A stretch of DNA of 64,000 nt from Bacteroidales bacterium. GTDB taxonomy: Bacteria > Bacteroidota > Bacteroidia > Bacteroidales > F082. The stretch lies in assembly GCA_016936505.1 (NCBI GenBank), contig JAFGXS010000085.1, positions 1-64,000 on the forward strand, written 5' to 3'. Positions within the stretch are counted from its first letter, which is position 1. Each line of letters starts with the position of its first letter. The notes below the pieces were generated by a model, which was not told where the DNA came from, ran no database searches, and worked only from the letters and a program-made list of their open reading frames with translations. Position numbers and translations under genes: made by a program. Shown here one piece after another: positions 42,928 through 52,072 of this stretch.

Positions 42928-43729
42928 TTAACCTCCTATTCCATAAAATTTTCCTGACTTATTTCGGGTTCCTGCTTTGGGTTTATTGTTTAAAGCATCC
43001 TGGTAAGCAGCTTCAATGCCTTTATCTTTTACATTGTATGCTAATTCATTAAAAAGACAAGGTTTGATATCTCCGTTAGCCGTTAACCGAAGCCTGTTAC
43101 ACTGACTACAATTTCCTCCTTCTCCGCCATCAACAATCGAAAATTCCCCTGTTTCCAGATTCATCTGATGTATGAACCTGATTTGCAGATCTTGATCTTC
43201 ACAAAAACGGGCAACATCTCTGGCATCTTTCTCGTCTTTATTTTTGAAGACAACACAATTAATTTTGATAGGTGACAAATTGGCTTTCTGAGCCGCTTTA
43301 ATTCCATCAAAAACTTTGTTTATATCTCCGCCTCTTGTAATCTGTCTGTATTTTTCAGGAGAAAGAGTGTCAAGGCTGATATTGACCCTATGGAGGCCAG
43401 CATCTTTCAGTTTGGAAGCATATTTGGCGAGCAAAATTCCATTGGTTGTCATGGAAAGGTCCCTTAATACCTTTTATTTCCGAAATTTGCCTGACCAAAT
43501 CAACAATTCCTTTTCTAACCAAAGGTTCTCCGCCTGTGAGCCTTACTTTTGTAATCCCTTTTGCAACACCTTCTTTAACTATGTCAACGATTTCTTCAAA
43601 AGAAAGAATATCATCATGTTTCATGAGTTCAATTCCTTCTTCAGGCATGCAGTAAACACACCGCAGGTTGCACCGGTCGGTAACAGATATCCGTAGGTAA
43701 TTAATTTTTCTGTTAAATGAGTCGTACAT
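42928..43729 (-). pseudogene. moaA: GTP 3',8-cyclase MoaA, interrupted by a single-base frameshift
   Basis: The gene is read in two frames. The first (43729 to about 43464) has the radical SAM site TDRCNLRCVYCMPEEG, LTGGEPLVRKG and then runs out of frame into an unrelated tail. The second (to 42928) takes over at MTTNGILLA and has NCSQCNRLRLTANG, IKPC and the C-terminal GIGG double glycine. Removing one base from the CCC run at 43461-43463 (plus strand) joins them as IKDLSMTTNG, giving about 266 residues. This is shorter than the usual 320-330 because the segment before the second [4Fe-4S] site is missing, as in some compact MoaA forms. Either a sequencing error or a recent loss; the rest looks unspoiled. 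The 5' end overlaps moeA by 17 bp. Confidence 0.85.
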
Positions 43730-44888
43730 CTACTTTTTCTCCTACTTTGATTTCTGAAACTCCTTTTTCAACTACCATAAGCCCATCTGCATAGGAAAGA
43801 GCGTTGATGTGTGCCGAACCGTGATATTCAATTAACCTCACTGTATTATCCGGATTGATAATAATCGGTTCAAAAGATTTTCTTTCTGTGTGTTTTCTAT
43901 GAAATGATTCTTGTAGTACAAAAGGATAAAATTTCGGTTTATACTTTTTCCCCATGATTCCCATGAGTAAAGGTTTAATCAATAACTCAAACTGAACAAA
44001 AGCTGAAACCGGATTTCCTGGAACTCCGACAAACCATTTACTATCTTTTGTAGCAAATATGGTTTTCTTTCCGGGTTTTGTAGCAACACCGTGGAAATGT
44101 ATTTTAAATCCTGATTCTTTCAATACTTCTGGAACAAAATCGTAGTCTCCCATCGATACAGCTCCTGACATGATGATAGTATCGGATTCTTTCATTGCCT
44201 TATGAAGCATTACTTCGGTGTCTTCCTTTGTGTCTTTAGCAATACCCAAATACTGAACGGGTAATTTCATCTCAGCAAGCTGGGCTATCATTTGATAAGC
44301 GTTGCTGTTTCTGATTTGTGAGCTATTGGGTTTGATATGAGGTTCAACAAGTTCATTTCCGGTTGAAACTACAGTGACTTTAGGTTGTTTGTAAACACTC
44401 ACCAGAACAGCGCCAACCATGGCAAGCACAGGAATATGTTTGGCTTTGATGGATGTTCCTTTTTTCAGAAGAACCTCGCCCTTTTTTACATCTTCTCCAA
44501 CTAGGCAAATATTAGATTTTGAATCAGAACGTGTGAACCGAATATGGTTATCATCAATATTTTTTGTGTACTCAATCATAATAACAGTGTCAGCTCCAAC
44601 GGGTACGGGAGCTCCTGTCATTATTTTTGCACACTGATTTTCCCCAACTTCTTTTTTGGGGCTATACCCGGCTGGAATGATTTCAATCACTTCAAGAGTA
44701 TTTTGCAAATCCTCTTTGCGACAAGCATAACCATCCATAGCGGCTTTGTTAAAAGGAGGCATTTCGAGATCGGAAATAATGTCTTCTGCAAGAATCCTGT
44801 GCAGTGATTCCTGAAAGTCAATAGTTTCTAATCCAAGCCTGCATGTGCTATTGATTATCAGGTCGTATGCTTCTTCGTATGGAATCAT
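43713..44888 (-). CDS. moeA: Molybdopterin molybdenumtransferase MoeA
   Basis: 391 residues. N-terminal PPFNKAAMDGYACR, KIMTGAPVPVGADTVIM and KGEVLLKKG belong to the MoeA N-terminal domains; the central MPT-binding domain has STGNELVEP, MSGAVSMGDYDFV and VGVPGNPVSAFVQFELL; the C-terminal beta domain closes with the usual strand pair. It inserts molybdate into adenylated molybdopterin. It is the first gene of the moa operon and follows, by 33 bp, a small ORF with an intrinsic terminator. Confidence 0.95.
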   Translation of the reverse strand: MIPYEEAYDLIINSTCRLGLETIDFQESLHRILAEDIISDLEMPPFNKAAMDGYACRKEDLQNTLEVIEIIPAGYSPKKEVGENQCAKIMTGAPVPVGADTVIMIEYTKNIDDNHIRFTRSDSKSNICLVGEDVKKGEVLLKKGTSIKAKHIPVLAMVGAVLVSVYKQPKVTVVSTGNELVEPHIKPNSSQIRNSNAYQMIAQLAEMKLPVQYLGIAKDTKEDTEVMLHKAMKESDTIIMSGAVSMGDYDFVPEVLKESGFKIHFHGVATKPGKKTIFATKDSKWFVGVPGNPVSAFVQFELLIKPLLMGIMGKKYKPKFYPFVLQESFHRKHTERKSFEPIIINPDNTVRLIEYHGSAHINALSYADGLMVVEKGVSEIKVGEKVDVRLI

Positions 44889-44911
44889 AGTTGTACCAAT
44901 TTTTTTGCAAC

Positions 44912-44939
44912 AAAAAAGCCTTTATCCTGTAGAAAAGGC
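44912..44939 (-). terminator. Intrinsic terminator upstream of moeA (possible attenuator)
   Basis: On the minus strand GCCTTT (44939-44934) pairs with AAAGGC (44923-44918) across a 10-nt loop and is followed by TTTTTT. It ends 24 nt before the moeA ATG, so it either ends a short upstream transcript or controls read-through into moeA. The 6-bp stem is modest. Confidence 0.55.
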
Positions 44940-45053
44940 CGACAATTTGCTTTGCACTTGGGTACAATAGTTCCATTGCTGGCTCCTTTCCAAATCATTC
45001 CATTCACGGAAATCGGGAGGCTGATTCATTTCTTTTTCAACCCATCGGAACAT
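44922..45053 (-). CDS. Possible 43-residue small protein or leader peptide upstream of moeA
   Basis: ATG at 45053, stop TAA at 44924-44922 inside the terminator hairpin. The peptide begins MFRWVEKEMNQPPDFREWND, is rich in Trp, Glu and Gln (three Trp) and has no hydrophobic segment. Overlap of its stop codon with the hairpin would let ribosomes disrupt the terminator, as in attenuation. No homologue recognised; it could also be a chance frame. Confidence 0.3.
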   Translation of the reverse strand: MFRWVEKEMNQPPDFREWNDLERSQQWNYCTQVQSKLSAFSTG

Positions 45054-45189
45054 TTTTCATGGCAAAACTTTAGAAAAATATTCTCGGAGCTATTTCGATT
45101 TCAAAAGTACGAACTTTGCTCTTATGTTTAAGGATTCACAGTATTTGTTATTTAGACCAAATCTGAGATAAAACCATGTAAAATGGGCG

Positions 45190-45218
45190 TTTCAGTATCG
45201 GGATAAATAATAAATTTG
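45190..45218 (+). promoter_or_regulatory. Promoter of the TonB receptor gene (TTTC - 17 bp - TAAATTTG)
   Basis: -7 box TAAATTTG at 45211-45218 with a TTTC (one mismatch from TTTG) 17 bp upstream. The leader to ATG 45255 is about 30 nt. Confidence 0.5.
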
Positions 45219-45254
45219 TGTTTTATTAGTTATGTAGTAGACCAATCATAATTC

Positions 45255-47774
45255 ATGCATCATTTGCGCAGTTTTACTCTATTCCTACTGTTTATCTTGT
45301 TTGCTGTTTCTGTTCAGGGACAGACAGCTATAGTTTTCGGCCATGTTAATGATGAAAAAGGAAGTGCCTTGCAATGGGTTAATGTGAAGGTTCAGAATTC
45401 CACTCTGGGTTCAGTTACCGATGCCAATGGTTTTTTTCAGCTGAGTTCTATCCCAGTAAATAAAAAAATAATTATTACAATAAGTTATGTTGGTTATAGT
45501 AAGCGGGATACGGTTTTATTGTTGCAAAGCGGTGAGCACAGAATTATAAATTTTGTGTTAAAATCTGAAACGACAAATCTTCCGGGGGTTGATGTAAAGG
45601 ATAATGTTTTGAGGTCTGAAAGCGTTGTTAAATTGAATCCCAAAAATGTTTTGATAGCTCCAACTGTAGGCTCAGGTGTTGAGGATATCATTAAAACACT
45701 ACCCGGTGTTACTTCAGGTAATGAGTTGAGTTCACAGTATTCTGTGAGGGGTGGGAATTATGATGAGAACCTTGTGTACGTCAATGGAATTGAGATTTAC
45801 AGACCTTTTCTGGTGAGTTCCGGTGAGCAGGAGGGAATGAGTTTTATTAATCCTGCATTGGTTTCCAATATTAGTTTTTCTGCAGGTGGATTTGGAGCCC
45901 GGTACGGGGATAAAATGTCGTCGGTACTGGATGTGAAATATAAAACTCCAACCTCTTTTGGTGGAAGTGTGAACCTGAGTTTGTTGGAAACTGGTTTGTC
46001 GTTGGGAGGCATCAGTAAAAATAAACGGTTCACATACCTTTTAGGTGCACGATATAAGACGAACCGTTATCTTTTGGGAACACTGGATACCAAAGGTGAT
46101 TATCAACCTGGTTTTGCTGATTTTCAATCACTGTTTACTTACAAACTCTCGGATCATCTTGATGTTTCACTTTTGGCTTATGTTTCCAGAAATAAATACA
46201 AAGTTATTCCTCAAAGCAGGGAAACGGATTTTGGTACCTTCAATCAGAACCTGAAGTTTACTGTTTATTTTGATGGTTCAGAAGTTGATCAATATGATAT
46301 GGCTCAAGGTGGCTTAACGTTTTCTTACCATCCAAGTAAAGACTTAAAGATGAATTTTGTTGTCTCAGGATTTTCTACTAACGAATCTGAAACTTACGAT
46401 GTTCAGGGACAATATTGGATTGGCCTTGTTCAACAACAGTCAACCAGCTCGAATGAAGGAAATGCTGTTGAAACATTAGGTGTAGGAACATATTTGAGGC
46501 ATGCCAGAAATTATTTTAATGCTCAGGTTCTCTCAGTTTCGCATAGGGGAACCTTAATGAGAAAGAATCAGCTTTTACGATGGGGGTGGAGATACCAGCA
46601 TCAATGGGTGAATGACCGTTTGAGAGAATGGTTACTGAATGACTCTGCCGGATATTCATTGCCTAACCCTGTGGATCTTCCCGGAAATCCGACTCCGGTT
46701 GTCAGTCCTCTTGATTTGTCATATTTTGCTTCAGCTAATAATGTACTGGAGATTAATAGATTTTCAGCTTATGTGTCTAACAGATGGTTGCTTAATACTA
46801 AAAATGGCGACGAATGGTCAGTCAATCTGGGTACTAGATTTTATTACTGGGATTTTGCCAAAGAGTTTCTATTTAGTCCAAGGCTGAATTTGGCCTATAA
46901 GCCAAAAAAAGTGAAAGACTGGACTTTTAGATTCGCATCCGGTATCTATTATCAGCCTCCGTTTTACAGGGCAATGCGCGATATGGACGGACAAATAAAT
47001 CACAACATCCGTTCGCCGAAATCATTGGAATTTATTCTGGGTGCTGATTATCATTTTATAATGTGGGGACGACCGTTTTTGTTTACCTCTGAGGCCTATT
47101 ACAAAGACATGAGTCATGTTATTCCTTATGAAGTGGATAATGTACGTATCAGGTATTATGCCAATGAGACTGCAAAAGCCTATGCTGTAGGTTTGGATAT
47201 GCGTTTATTTGGAGAATTTGTAAATGGTGTAGACAGCTGGATGACTTTGTCAATTCTTAAAACAGCTGAAAATATTAATGATGATTATTACTACAATTAT
47301 TATGATGCCAATGGGAATCTGATTTCATCGGGTTCAAACGTTCAGGCTGTTGATAGTGTTAAAGTTTTGCCGGGATATATTCCTAGACCTACCGATCGGC
47401 GGGTTAACATGACTATGTTTTTTCAGGACTATATTCCTGGAAATAAAGCTTTACAGGTCCATCTCAGGCTTATTTACGGGACAGGACTTCCTTTCGGACC
47501 GCCTCAGTCTGAACGATATCAGCAGGTACTCAGGATGCCCGATTACAAGCGGGTTGATATAGGCTTTTCATGGAATCCCCTGGAACAAAAGGTTCAAAAA
47601 GTTTCTCACCAAAGGCTGAAATCACTTTGGCTTAGTTTAGAAGTCTTCAATTTGTTTCAGGTTAAAAATGTGATCTCCTACACTTGGGTTAAAGATGTAT
47701 ATAACAGAGATTTTGCCGTTCCAAATTACCTGACTTCCAGAAGAATTAATCTGAAATTGATGATGAATTTCTGA
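45255..47774 (+). CDS. TonB-dependent outer-membrane receptor
   Basis: 839 residues with a signal peptide cleaved near SVQGQ (about 23). A carboxypeptidase-regulatory-like beta domain follows (about 24-105: GHVNDEKGSALQWVNVKV, VTDANGFFQLSSIP, ISYVGY), then the plug (IIKTLPGVTSGNELSSQYSVRGG, NYDENLVYVNGIEIYRPF, INPALVSNISFSAGGFGARYGD) and a C-terminal barrel ending in INLKLMMNF with the terminal Phe. It imports a ligand across the outer membrane using TonB energy. No SusD-like or substrate enzyme gene is adjacent, so the ligand is unknown. It is monocistronic. Confidence 0.93.
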   Translation: MHHLRSFTLFLLFILFAVSVQGQTAIVFGHVNDEKGSALQWVNVKVQNSTLGSVTDANGFFQLSSIPVNKKIIITISYVGYSKRDTVLLLQSGEHRIINFVLKSETTNLPGVDVKDNVLRSESVVKLNPKNVLIAPTVGSGVEDIIKTLPGVTSGNELSSQYSVRGGNYDENLVYVNGIEIYRPFLVSSGEQEGMSFINPALVSNISFSAGGFGARYGDKMSSVLDVKYKTPTSFGGSVNLSLLETGLSLGGISKNKRFTYLLGARYKTNRYLLGTLDTKGDYQPGFADFQSLFTYKLSDHLDVSLLAYVSRNKYKVIPQSRETDFGTFNQNLKFTVYFDGSEVDQYDMAQGGLTFSYHPSKDLKMNFVVSGFSTNESETYDVQGQYWIGLVQQQSTSSNEGNAVETLGVGTYLRHARNYFNAQVLSVSHRGTLMRKNQLLRWGWRYQHQWVNDRLREWLLNDSAGYSLPNPVDLPGNPTPVVSPLDLSYFASANNVLEINRFSAYVSNRWLLNTKNGDEWSVNLGTRFYYWDFAKEFLFSPRLNLAYKPKKVKDWTFRFASGIYYQPPFYRAMRDMDGQINHNIRSPKSLEFILGADYHFIMWGRPFLFTSEAYYKDMSHVIPYEVDNVRIRYYANETAKAYAVGLDMRLFGEFVNGVDSWMTLSILKTAENINDDYYYNYYDANGNLISSGSNVQAVDSVKVLPGYIPRPTDRRVNMTMFFQDYIPGNKALQVHLRLIYGTGLPFGPPQSERYQQVLRMPDYKRVDIGFSWNPLEQKVQKVSHQRLKSLWLSLEVFNLFQVKNVISYTWVKDVYNRDFAVPNYLTSRRINLKLMMNF

Positions 47775-47783
47775 TTTAATCCT

Positions 47784-48491
47784 TTAATTAAGCGAATTGT
47801 AATAATCCATCAGTTTTACCAAATCTTGCTGCTTACGGATTTTAATCTTATCTTTTTTTATAAATCTTTCAATTTCTAGCCTGTGGGATGGGAATGCATT
47901 AATGAGATCAGATTTATTCATAATTCTAACAGCAGGTTCTGTGCCGAAGAAAACATAGTAAAATTTTTGTTCACCAGCGAATTTTGGAGGCTCAGGTTGT
48001 TGATAGGCCCCAGCTTGTTTTGCTGGAATTAATTGGATAGTGTAGTGAATCAGTACTTTTCCTTTGCCATCATTAAGTTTTTTTAAAAAGCCGAGACTTC
48101 GTTTATTCATTTTATTCATAAATGGTACAAAAAGATAGGTGCCATCAGGCATAATAACTTCTTTTATAGATGATGGATCAGATAGCTCCAAGGCTTCATG
48201 ATTTGGAATCTTAAATTCAAAATTGTCGGAGTATATATTGTATCTCAAGGGAATATCTACATAGGTGATTTTACTAGTTGTAACTATATTTCCTGGGTAA
48301 TACTTATCATTCAGATAGGGAGAACCATCAATCTCACTCATGCTTGTTTTTTTACTTGATGGACCTGCATATCTGGATTGGATTCTAAAAAATTCGTCTG
48401 CAGACTTATTAAATTGAATGCCACTTTGAGCCCGTGCAGATATTGTAAGGAAAGATAAAAATGCGATGATTAAAATTGATCTGTATTTCAT
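47784..48491 (-). CDS. Secreted protein of unknown function
   Basis: 235 residues with a signal peptide (MKYRSILIIAFLSFLTISARAQ). The mature part is beta-rich with IPLRYNIYSDNFEFKI, PDGTYLFVPFM and QKFYYVFFGTEP, and ends in a Lys-rich helix (FIKKDKIKIRKQQDLVKLMDYYNSLN). The layout resembles a common phylum family of periplasmic unknowns. It converges on the TonB receptor gene (9 bp apart) and has its own promoter. Function cannot be given. Confidence 0.7.
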   Translation of the reverse strand: MKYRSILIIAFLSFLTISARAQSGIQFNKSADEFFRIQSRYAGPSSKKTSMSEIDGSPYLNDKYYPGNIVTTSKITYVDIPLRYNIYSDNFEFKIPNHEALELSDPSSIKEVIMPDGTYLFVPFMNKMNKRSLGFLKKLNDGKGKVLIHYTIQLIPAKQAGAYQQPEPPKFAGEQKFYYVFFGTEPAVRIMNKSDLINAFPSHRLEIERFIKKDKIKIRKQQDLVKLMDYYNSLN

Positions 48492-48531
48492 AAGTAATAA
48501 GATTGAAAATCTGAATGATAATGGTTTCCGT

Positions 48532-48539
48532 CAAAAGTA
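48532..48539 (-). promoter_or_regulatory. -7 box (TACTTTTG) of the secreted-protein gene
   Basis: TACTTTTGA on the minus strand matches TAnnTTTG, 40 nt before the ATG at 48491. Confidence 0.45.
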
Positions 48540-48595
48540 TAATTTTTTTTAAAAAGATTTTAAAATTATTTAACAAAAAAATAATATTTATTTAG

Positions 48596-48626
48596 ATTGT
48601 TTAAAAATAAAAATTATTTACATTTG
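48596..48626 (+). promoter_or_regulatory. Orphan promoter (ATTG - 19 bp - TACATTTG)
   Basis: -7 box TACATTTG at 48619-48626 and a -33-like ATTG at 48596-48599, the same spacing as at hypE. It points to the plus strand, where no gene begins before 53622, and an intrinsic terminator follows 100 nt later. Confidence 0.55.
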
Positions 48627-48632
48627 TAACTG

Positions 48633-48760
48633 TATTCAAACAGAGTATTTTTAAAATACGTGTTTAAAATGCAGGTTAATTTTTTGGGTTATTCCTCATT
48701 CAGAGGATTTTTAGGTTAATAATGAAGAAAGTCCCGTCTCCCCGTCGGGACTTTCTTTTT
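48633..48760 (+). ncRNA. Candidate small RNA of about 128 nt
   Basis: The stretch is bounded by a consensus promoter and a strong terminator on the same strand and lies between genes on the opposite strand. It contains one short frame (48669-48719, 16 codons, MQVNFLGYSSFRGFLG). It could be a trans-acting RNA, or the hairpin may only terminate the ornithine aminotransferase transcript from the other side. No known RNA family was recognised. Confidence 0.4.
48727..48760 (+). terminator. Strong intrinsic terminator (10-bp stem)
   Basis: GAAAGTCCCG pairs with CGGGACTTTC across a 9-nt loop and is followed by TTTTT on the plus strand. Read the other way it lies 10 nt past the aminotransferase stop with a weak T-run (TTCATTATT), so it may act in both directions. 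Confidence 0.75.
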
Positions 48761-48764
48761 GTTA

Positions 48765-49988
48765 TTAATCAAAAGAAAGAATGGAGTCGGTAATAATTTG
48801 AATGGCTTGCTTAAGCTCTGTTTCTGTAATGACGAGTGGTGGAGCAAAGCGAATGATATGATCATGGGTGGGTTTGGCAAGAACTCCTTTTTCAGCCATT
48901 TTAAGACAAACATCCCATGCGGTTTTCCCGTTTTTTGGTTTAATTACAACAGCGTTAAGCAGTCCTTTTCCTCTAACTTTTTCTATTCTTTCAGATTTGA
49001 TTTGAGCTATTTCATTACGGAAAATCTGGCCAAGCTTTTCAGCTCTTTCAGCTAGTTTTTCTTTTCTTACAACCTCAAGTGCAGCTACGGCAACTCTGGC
49101 TGCGATAGGGTTCCCTCCAAATGTAGACCCATGTTCACCAGGTTTAATAGTCAGCATAATATCGTCATCAGCAAGAACAGCTGATATAGGATAAACCCCA
49201 CCTGACAGGGCTTTTCCAAGTATTAATACATCAGGACGAATATCTTCGTGATCACAAGCAAGTAGTTTTCCTGTACGGGCAATTCCGGTTTGAACTTCAT
49301 CAGCAATAAACAAAACATTAGCTGATTTACACATGCTGTATGCTTCTTTTAAGAATCCATCCTCTGGAACCATTACTCCAGCTTCACCCTGAATGGGTTC
49401 TACAAGAAAAGCAGCAACATGAGGATCTTCAAGCGCATTTCTTAATGCATTTAGATCATTGTAGGGAATGGTAATAAAACCTGGTGTATAGGGACCAAAA
49501 TCATTTTTTGCATCAGGATCGGTTGACATGGAAATGATGGTAATAGTTCTTCCGTGAAAATTATCAGCACAAACAATGATTTTAGCCTGATTTTCAGGAA
49601 TTCCTTTTTTTAAGTATCCCCATTTGCGGGCAAGTTTTAAGGCTGTTTCATCAGCTTCTGCACCAGAATTCATGGGTAAAATTTTATCGTAACCAAAATA
49701 TTCTGTGATGTATTTTTCGTAAACCCCCAGCGCATCATTGTAGAATGCTCGTGATGTCAAAGTAAGTTTTTGAGCCTGCTCTGTAAGTGCTCCAACAATC
49801 TCAGGATGGCAATGACCTTGATTTACAGCTGAATAAGCTGAAAGAAAGTCGAAGTATTCTTTTCCTTCAACATCCCATACTTTTGCTCCTTTTCCTTTAG
49901 AAAGTACAACAGGAATTGGATGATAATTATGGGCACCATACTGGTCTTCAAGTTCCATTGCTTTTTTTGAGGTCAATAATTCAGACAT
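48765..49988 (-). CDS. rocD: Ornithine aminotransferase
   Basis: 407 residues from ATG 49988 (a longer frame passes through the promoter and is rejected). Class III PLP aminotransferase: [43 protein letters not shown], the Asp region [15 protein letters not shown], and the PLP Lys in [10 protein letters not shown]. The N-terminal [21 protein letters not shown] is typical of ornithine-oxo-acid transaminase, as against acetylornithine enzymes. It converts ornithine and 2-oxoglutarate to glutamate semialdehyde and glutamate, linking arginine and proline metabolism. Confidence 0.92.
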   Translation of the reverse strand: MSELLTSKKAMELEDQYGAHNYHPIPVVLSKGKGAKVWDVEGKEYFDFLSAYSAVNQGHCHPEIVGALTEQAQKLTLTSRAFYNDALGVYEKYITEYFGYDKILPMNSGAEADETALKLARKWGYLKKGIPENQAKIIVCADNFHGRTITIISMSTDPDAKNDFGPYTPGFITIPYNDLNALRNALEDPHVAAFLVEPIQGEAGVMVPEDGFLKEAYSMCKSANVLFIADEVQTGIARTGKLLACDHEDIRPDVLILGKALSGGVYPISAVLADDDIMLTIKPGEHGSTFGGNPIAARVAVAALEVVRKEKLAERAEKLGQIFRNEIAQIKSERIEKVRGKGLLNAVVIKPKNGKTAWDVCLKMAEKGVLAKPTHDHIIRFAPPLVITETELKQAIQIITDSILSFD

Positions 49989-50033
49989 AATAATTACGTT
50001 TTTGTGTGATTTTGATAAGCTATAACAATCGTG

Positions 50034-50041
50034 CAAAGTTA
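50034..50041 (-). promoter_or_regulatory. -7 box (TAACTTTG) of rocD
   Basis: TAACTTTGC on the minus strand, exact consensus, 45 nt before ATG 49988. It lies inside the longer frame and so argues for the internal start. Confidence 0.5.
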
Positions 50042-50101
50042 AGGTTTTGAACCGGTACTTTGAAGATCTTAATTGATAATTGAGGGAATTACTTAGATAA
50101 A

Positions 50102-51178
50102 TTATAAAAGGTGTCGGAAAGGTAAGAGCAGCCATTCGAAGAATTTCTCGATGGGAGGTCTTTTGAGCCAGTTTCTGTAATTAAATGGAATGGATACACT
50201 TTTTGTGTTTTCTGCATGTTCCAGAATCTGTTCCGCAATTTGTGGTTCGTTACCAAAAAGCATAATTTCAAACATGTATCTGAAACTCCTGTAATCGAAA
50301 TTTGAAGAACCGATTCCGAACCATTGATTGTCAACCAGAATTATTTTTGAGTGTAAATTATTGGGTTCGTAAAATAAAAACTCAATACCTTTTTTGAACA
50401 GTAGTCCAAAATATTTATTTCTAAGAATATCTACAAGGTTAACATCCGATTTCTTGGGTAATAATACAGTAACTTTAACACCTCTGGCAGCTGCCTCCAT
50501 CATTGCCTTTCGCAACATAAAGCCGGGCAAAAAGTAAGGAGTTTCGATAATCACAGACTCTTTAGCTTCTTTGATCATCTGGATGAATTTCTTATTGATC
50601 TTTTTTATGGCTATGTTCGGAACATCTCTTATGATCTCAAAATTTTTGTGTCTGATATGCTTGGTGTAATATGCCTGAGAGAAAATGTAGCGATTATAAA
50701 GCTGGAAATCCTGATTGAAGATTTTCTTAAAAATTAAGGTAAGTTCATGATTTTCCATTCTGAGAACAGATTCTCTCCAATTAAGATTGTAACCGGTTAA
50801 GTTTGATGAACCGATATATGAAACATTGTCATCAATAAGAAGCAGTTTTCTGTGATTTCTTCTGTGACTTCGTGTAAAGAAATCAAAACTGATTTTTATT
50901 TTGATAAAAAATCTGACTTCAGCACCTAATCTTATTAACTCATCAAGGAAACCTGATTTTACTGAACCGGCGCCCCAATAATCAATTAAAAGCTTGATGG
51001 CGATTCCTTTTTTTCTGGCTTTAATGAGCGCATCACGGAATCTTTCTCCAATAGCATCATTCGATAGTCTGAAAGTTTCTATATAAACGTATTTTTTTGC
51101 AGTCAGAATATCGTGAATCATTTCCTGATAGTACTGCATTGGATCAGCCCAGAGCTTATATGTATTGTGGTTTTTCAT
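50102..51178 (-). CDS. Cardiolipin synthase-like phospholipase D family protein
   Basis: 358 residues, no clear membrane helix. Two HKD motifs are present: HRKLLLIDD near residue 114 with [11 protein letters not shown], and LHSKIILVD near residue 274 with [12 protein letters not shown], so the active site is complete. Between them lies an amphipathic stretch ([16 protein letters not shown]). This layout matches the soluble ClsB-type branch, which joins phosphatidyl groups to make cardiolipin. Membrane binding would be peripheral. The neighbouring genes are on the same strand but are not functionally related. Confidence 0.85.
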   Translation of the reverse strand: MKNHNTYKLWADPMQYYQEMIHDILTAKKYVYIETFRLSNDAIGERFRDALIKARKKGIAIKLLIDYWGAGSVKSGFLDELIRLGAEVRFFIKIKISFDFFTRSHRRNHRKLLLIDDNVSYIGSSNLTGYNLNWRESVLRMENHELTLIFKKIFNQDFQLYNRYIFSQAYYTKHIRHKNFEIIRDVPNIAIKKINKKFIQMIKEAKESVIIETPYFLPGFMLRKAMMEAAARGVKVTVLLPKKSDVNLVDILRNKYFGLLFKKGIEFLFYEPNNLHSKIILVDNQWFGIGSSNFDYRSFRYMFEIMLFGNEPQIAEQILEHAENTKSVSIPFNYRNWLKRPPIEKFFEWLLLPFRHLL

Positions 51179-51255
51179 TAACTATAAACAATCAGAACTA
51201 TTGTTCGAAATTAATCAATTTAACCTTTTTAAGGTTCTTAAATTTTTGAAAAAAA

Positions 51256-52053
51256 TCAGAAATTAAAATTTCGTTGTCGGGCTGCCTCATAAACTACCAC
51301 CGCTGTTGCAATAGAGACGTTTAGCGAGTCATTTACACCCAGCATAGGGATTTTTATTCCTTCATCAGCAAATGTAATCCAGCGTTTTGTAAGTCCTGTG
51401 GATTCGGTTCCCATAACAATAGCTGATGGACCCTTATAGTCTGATTCATGATACCATTTGTTGGTCTCAATGTGAGTAGCAAAAGTTCTTAATTGGTTAG
51501 TTTTTAACCAGACCATAGCTTCTTCACTGGTGCAGGTTGCTACCTGTGTGGAAAATAAACAGCCAACACTTCCTCTTATCACATTTGGGTTGTAAATATC
51601 GGTGCTTGGATCACAGAGCATTACGGCATCAACGCCAGCTGAATCTGCTGTTCTTAGAATGGCTCCCAGGTTACCCGGCTTTTCAACAGACTCCAAAACG
51701 ATTATAAGAGGGTTTTGACTAAGCTTAATATCTGATAAGTGATGTGATTTTTGATTACTCAATACTAAAACTCCCCCGCTGTCTTCTCTGTAAGCCATTT
51801 TTGAAAATACATCCTTTGAAACTTCAAAAGCAATTCTGCTTTTTGAGAGCAATTCTTGGGTTACTTCATCTGGAGCTATCTCAGGGCAGTAAAACAGGGT
51901 GTCTATAATATAGTCGTTATGAAGTGCATGATTAATCTCATTCAGACCTTCAATACTGAAAATATTTTGTTTCGTTCTCTCTGAAGACTTTCTTAATCTG
52001 ATTACGTTTTTAATCCGGCTATTCTGGAGGCTTGTAATTTTCTCGATATGCAT
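51256..52053 (-). CDS. SpoU/TrmH-family RNA 2'-O-methyltransferase
   Basis: 265 residues. An N-terminal substrate-binding domain (about 1-100, LQNSRIKNVIRLRKSSERTK) precedes the SPOUT fold: motif 1 VEKPGNLGAILRTADSAG, motif 2 VMGTESTGL and motif 3 IPMLGVNDSLNVSIATAV, which form the knotted S-adenosylmethionine site. It probably methylates a ribose in rRNA or tRNA. The layout is that of the RlmB/TsnR-like group, but the target nucleotide cannot be read. Confidence 0.88.
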   Translation of the reverse strand: MHIEKITSLQNSRIKNVIRLRKSSERTKQNIFSIEGLNEINHALHNDYIIDTLFYCPEIAPDEVTQELLSKSRIAFEVSKDVFSKMAYREDSGGVLVLSNQKSHHLSDIKLSQNPLIIVLESVEKPGNLGAILRTADSAGVDAVMLCDPSTDIYNPNVIRGSVGCLFSTQVATCTSEEAMVWLKTNQLRTFATHIETNKWYHESDYKGPSAIVMGTESTGLTKRWITFADEGIKIPMLGVNDSLNVSIATAVVVYEAARQRNFNF

Positions 52054-52072
52054 AACAAAATACTATACTAAT

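Larger units (their letters stand above)
44889..45254. other. 366-bp intergenic region between moeA and the TonB receptor gene
   Basis: It is divergent, between moeA (minus) and the TonB receptor gene (plus). It holds an intrinsic terminator pointing towards moeA, a 43-codon minus-strand ORF, and near its right end a TAnnTTTG promoter for the receptor gene. The stretch 45060-45185 shows nothing recognisable. Confidence 0.6.

Noticed and set aside
44889..45110. Molybdenum-cofactor riboswitch before moeA
   Set aside because: Position is suitable, but the conserved core could not be matched by eye; only the small ORF and terminator are reported.
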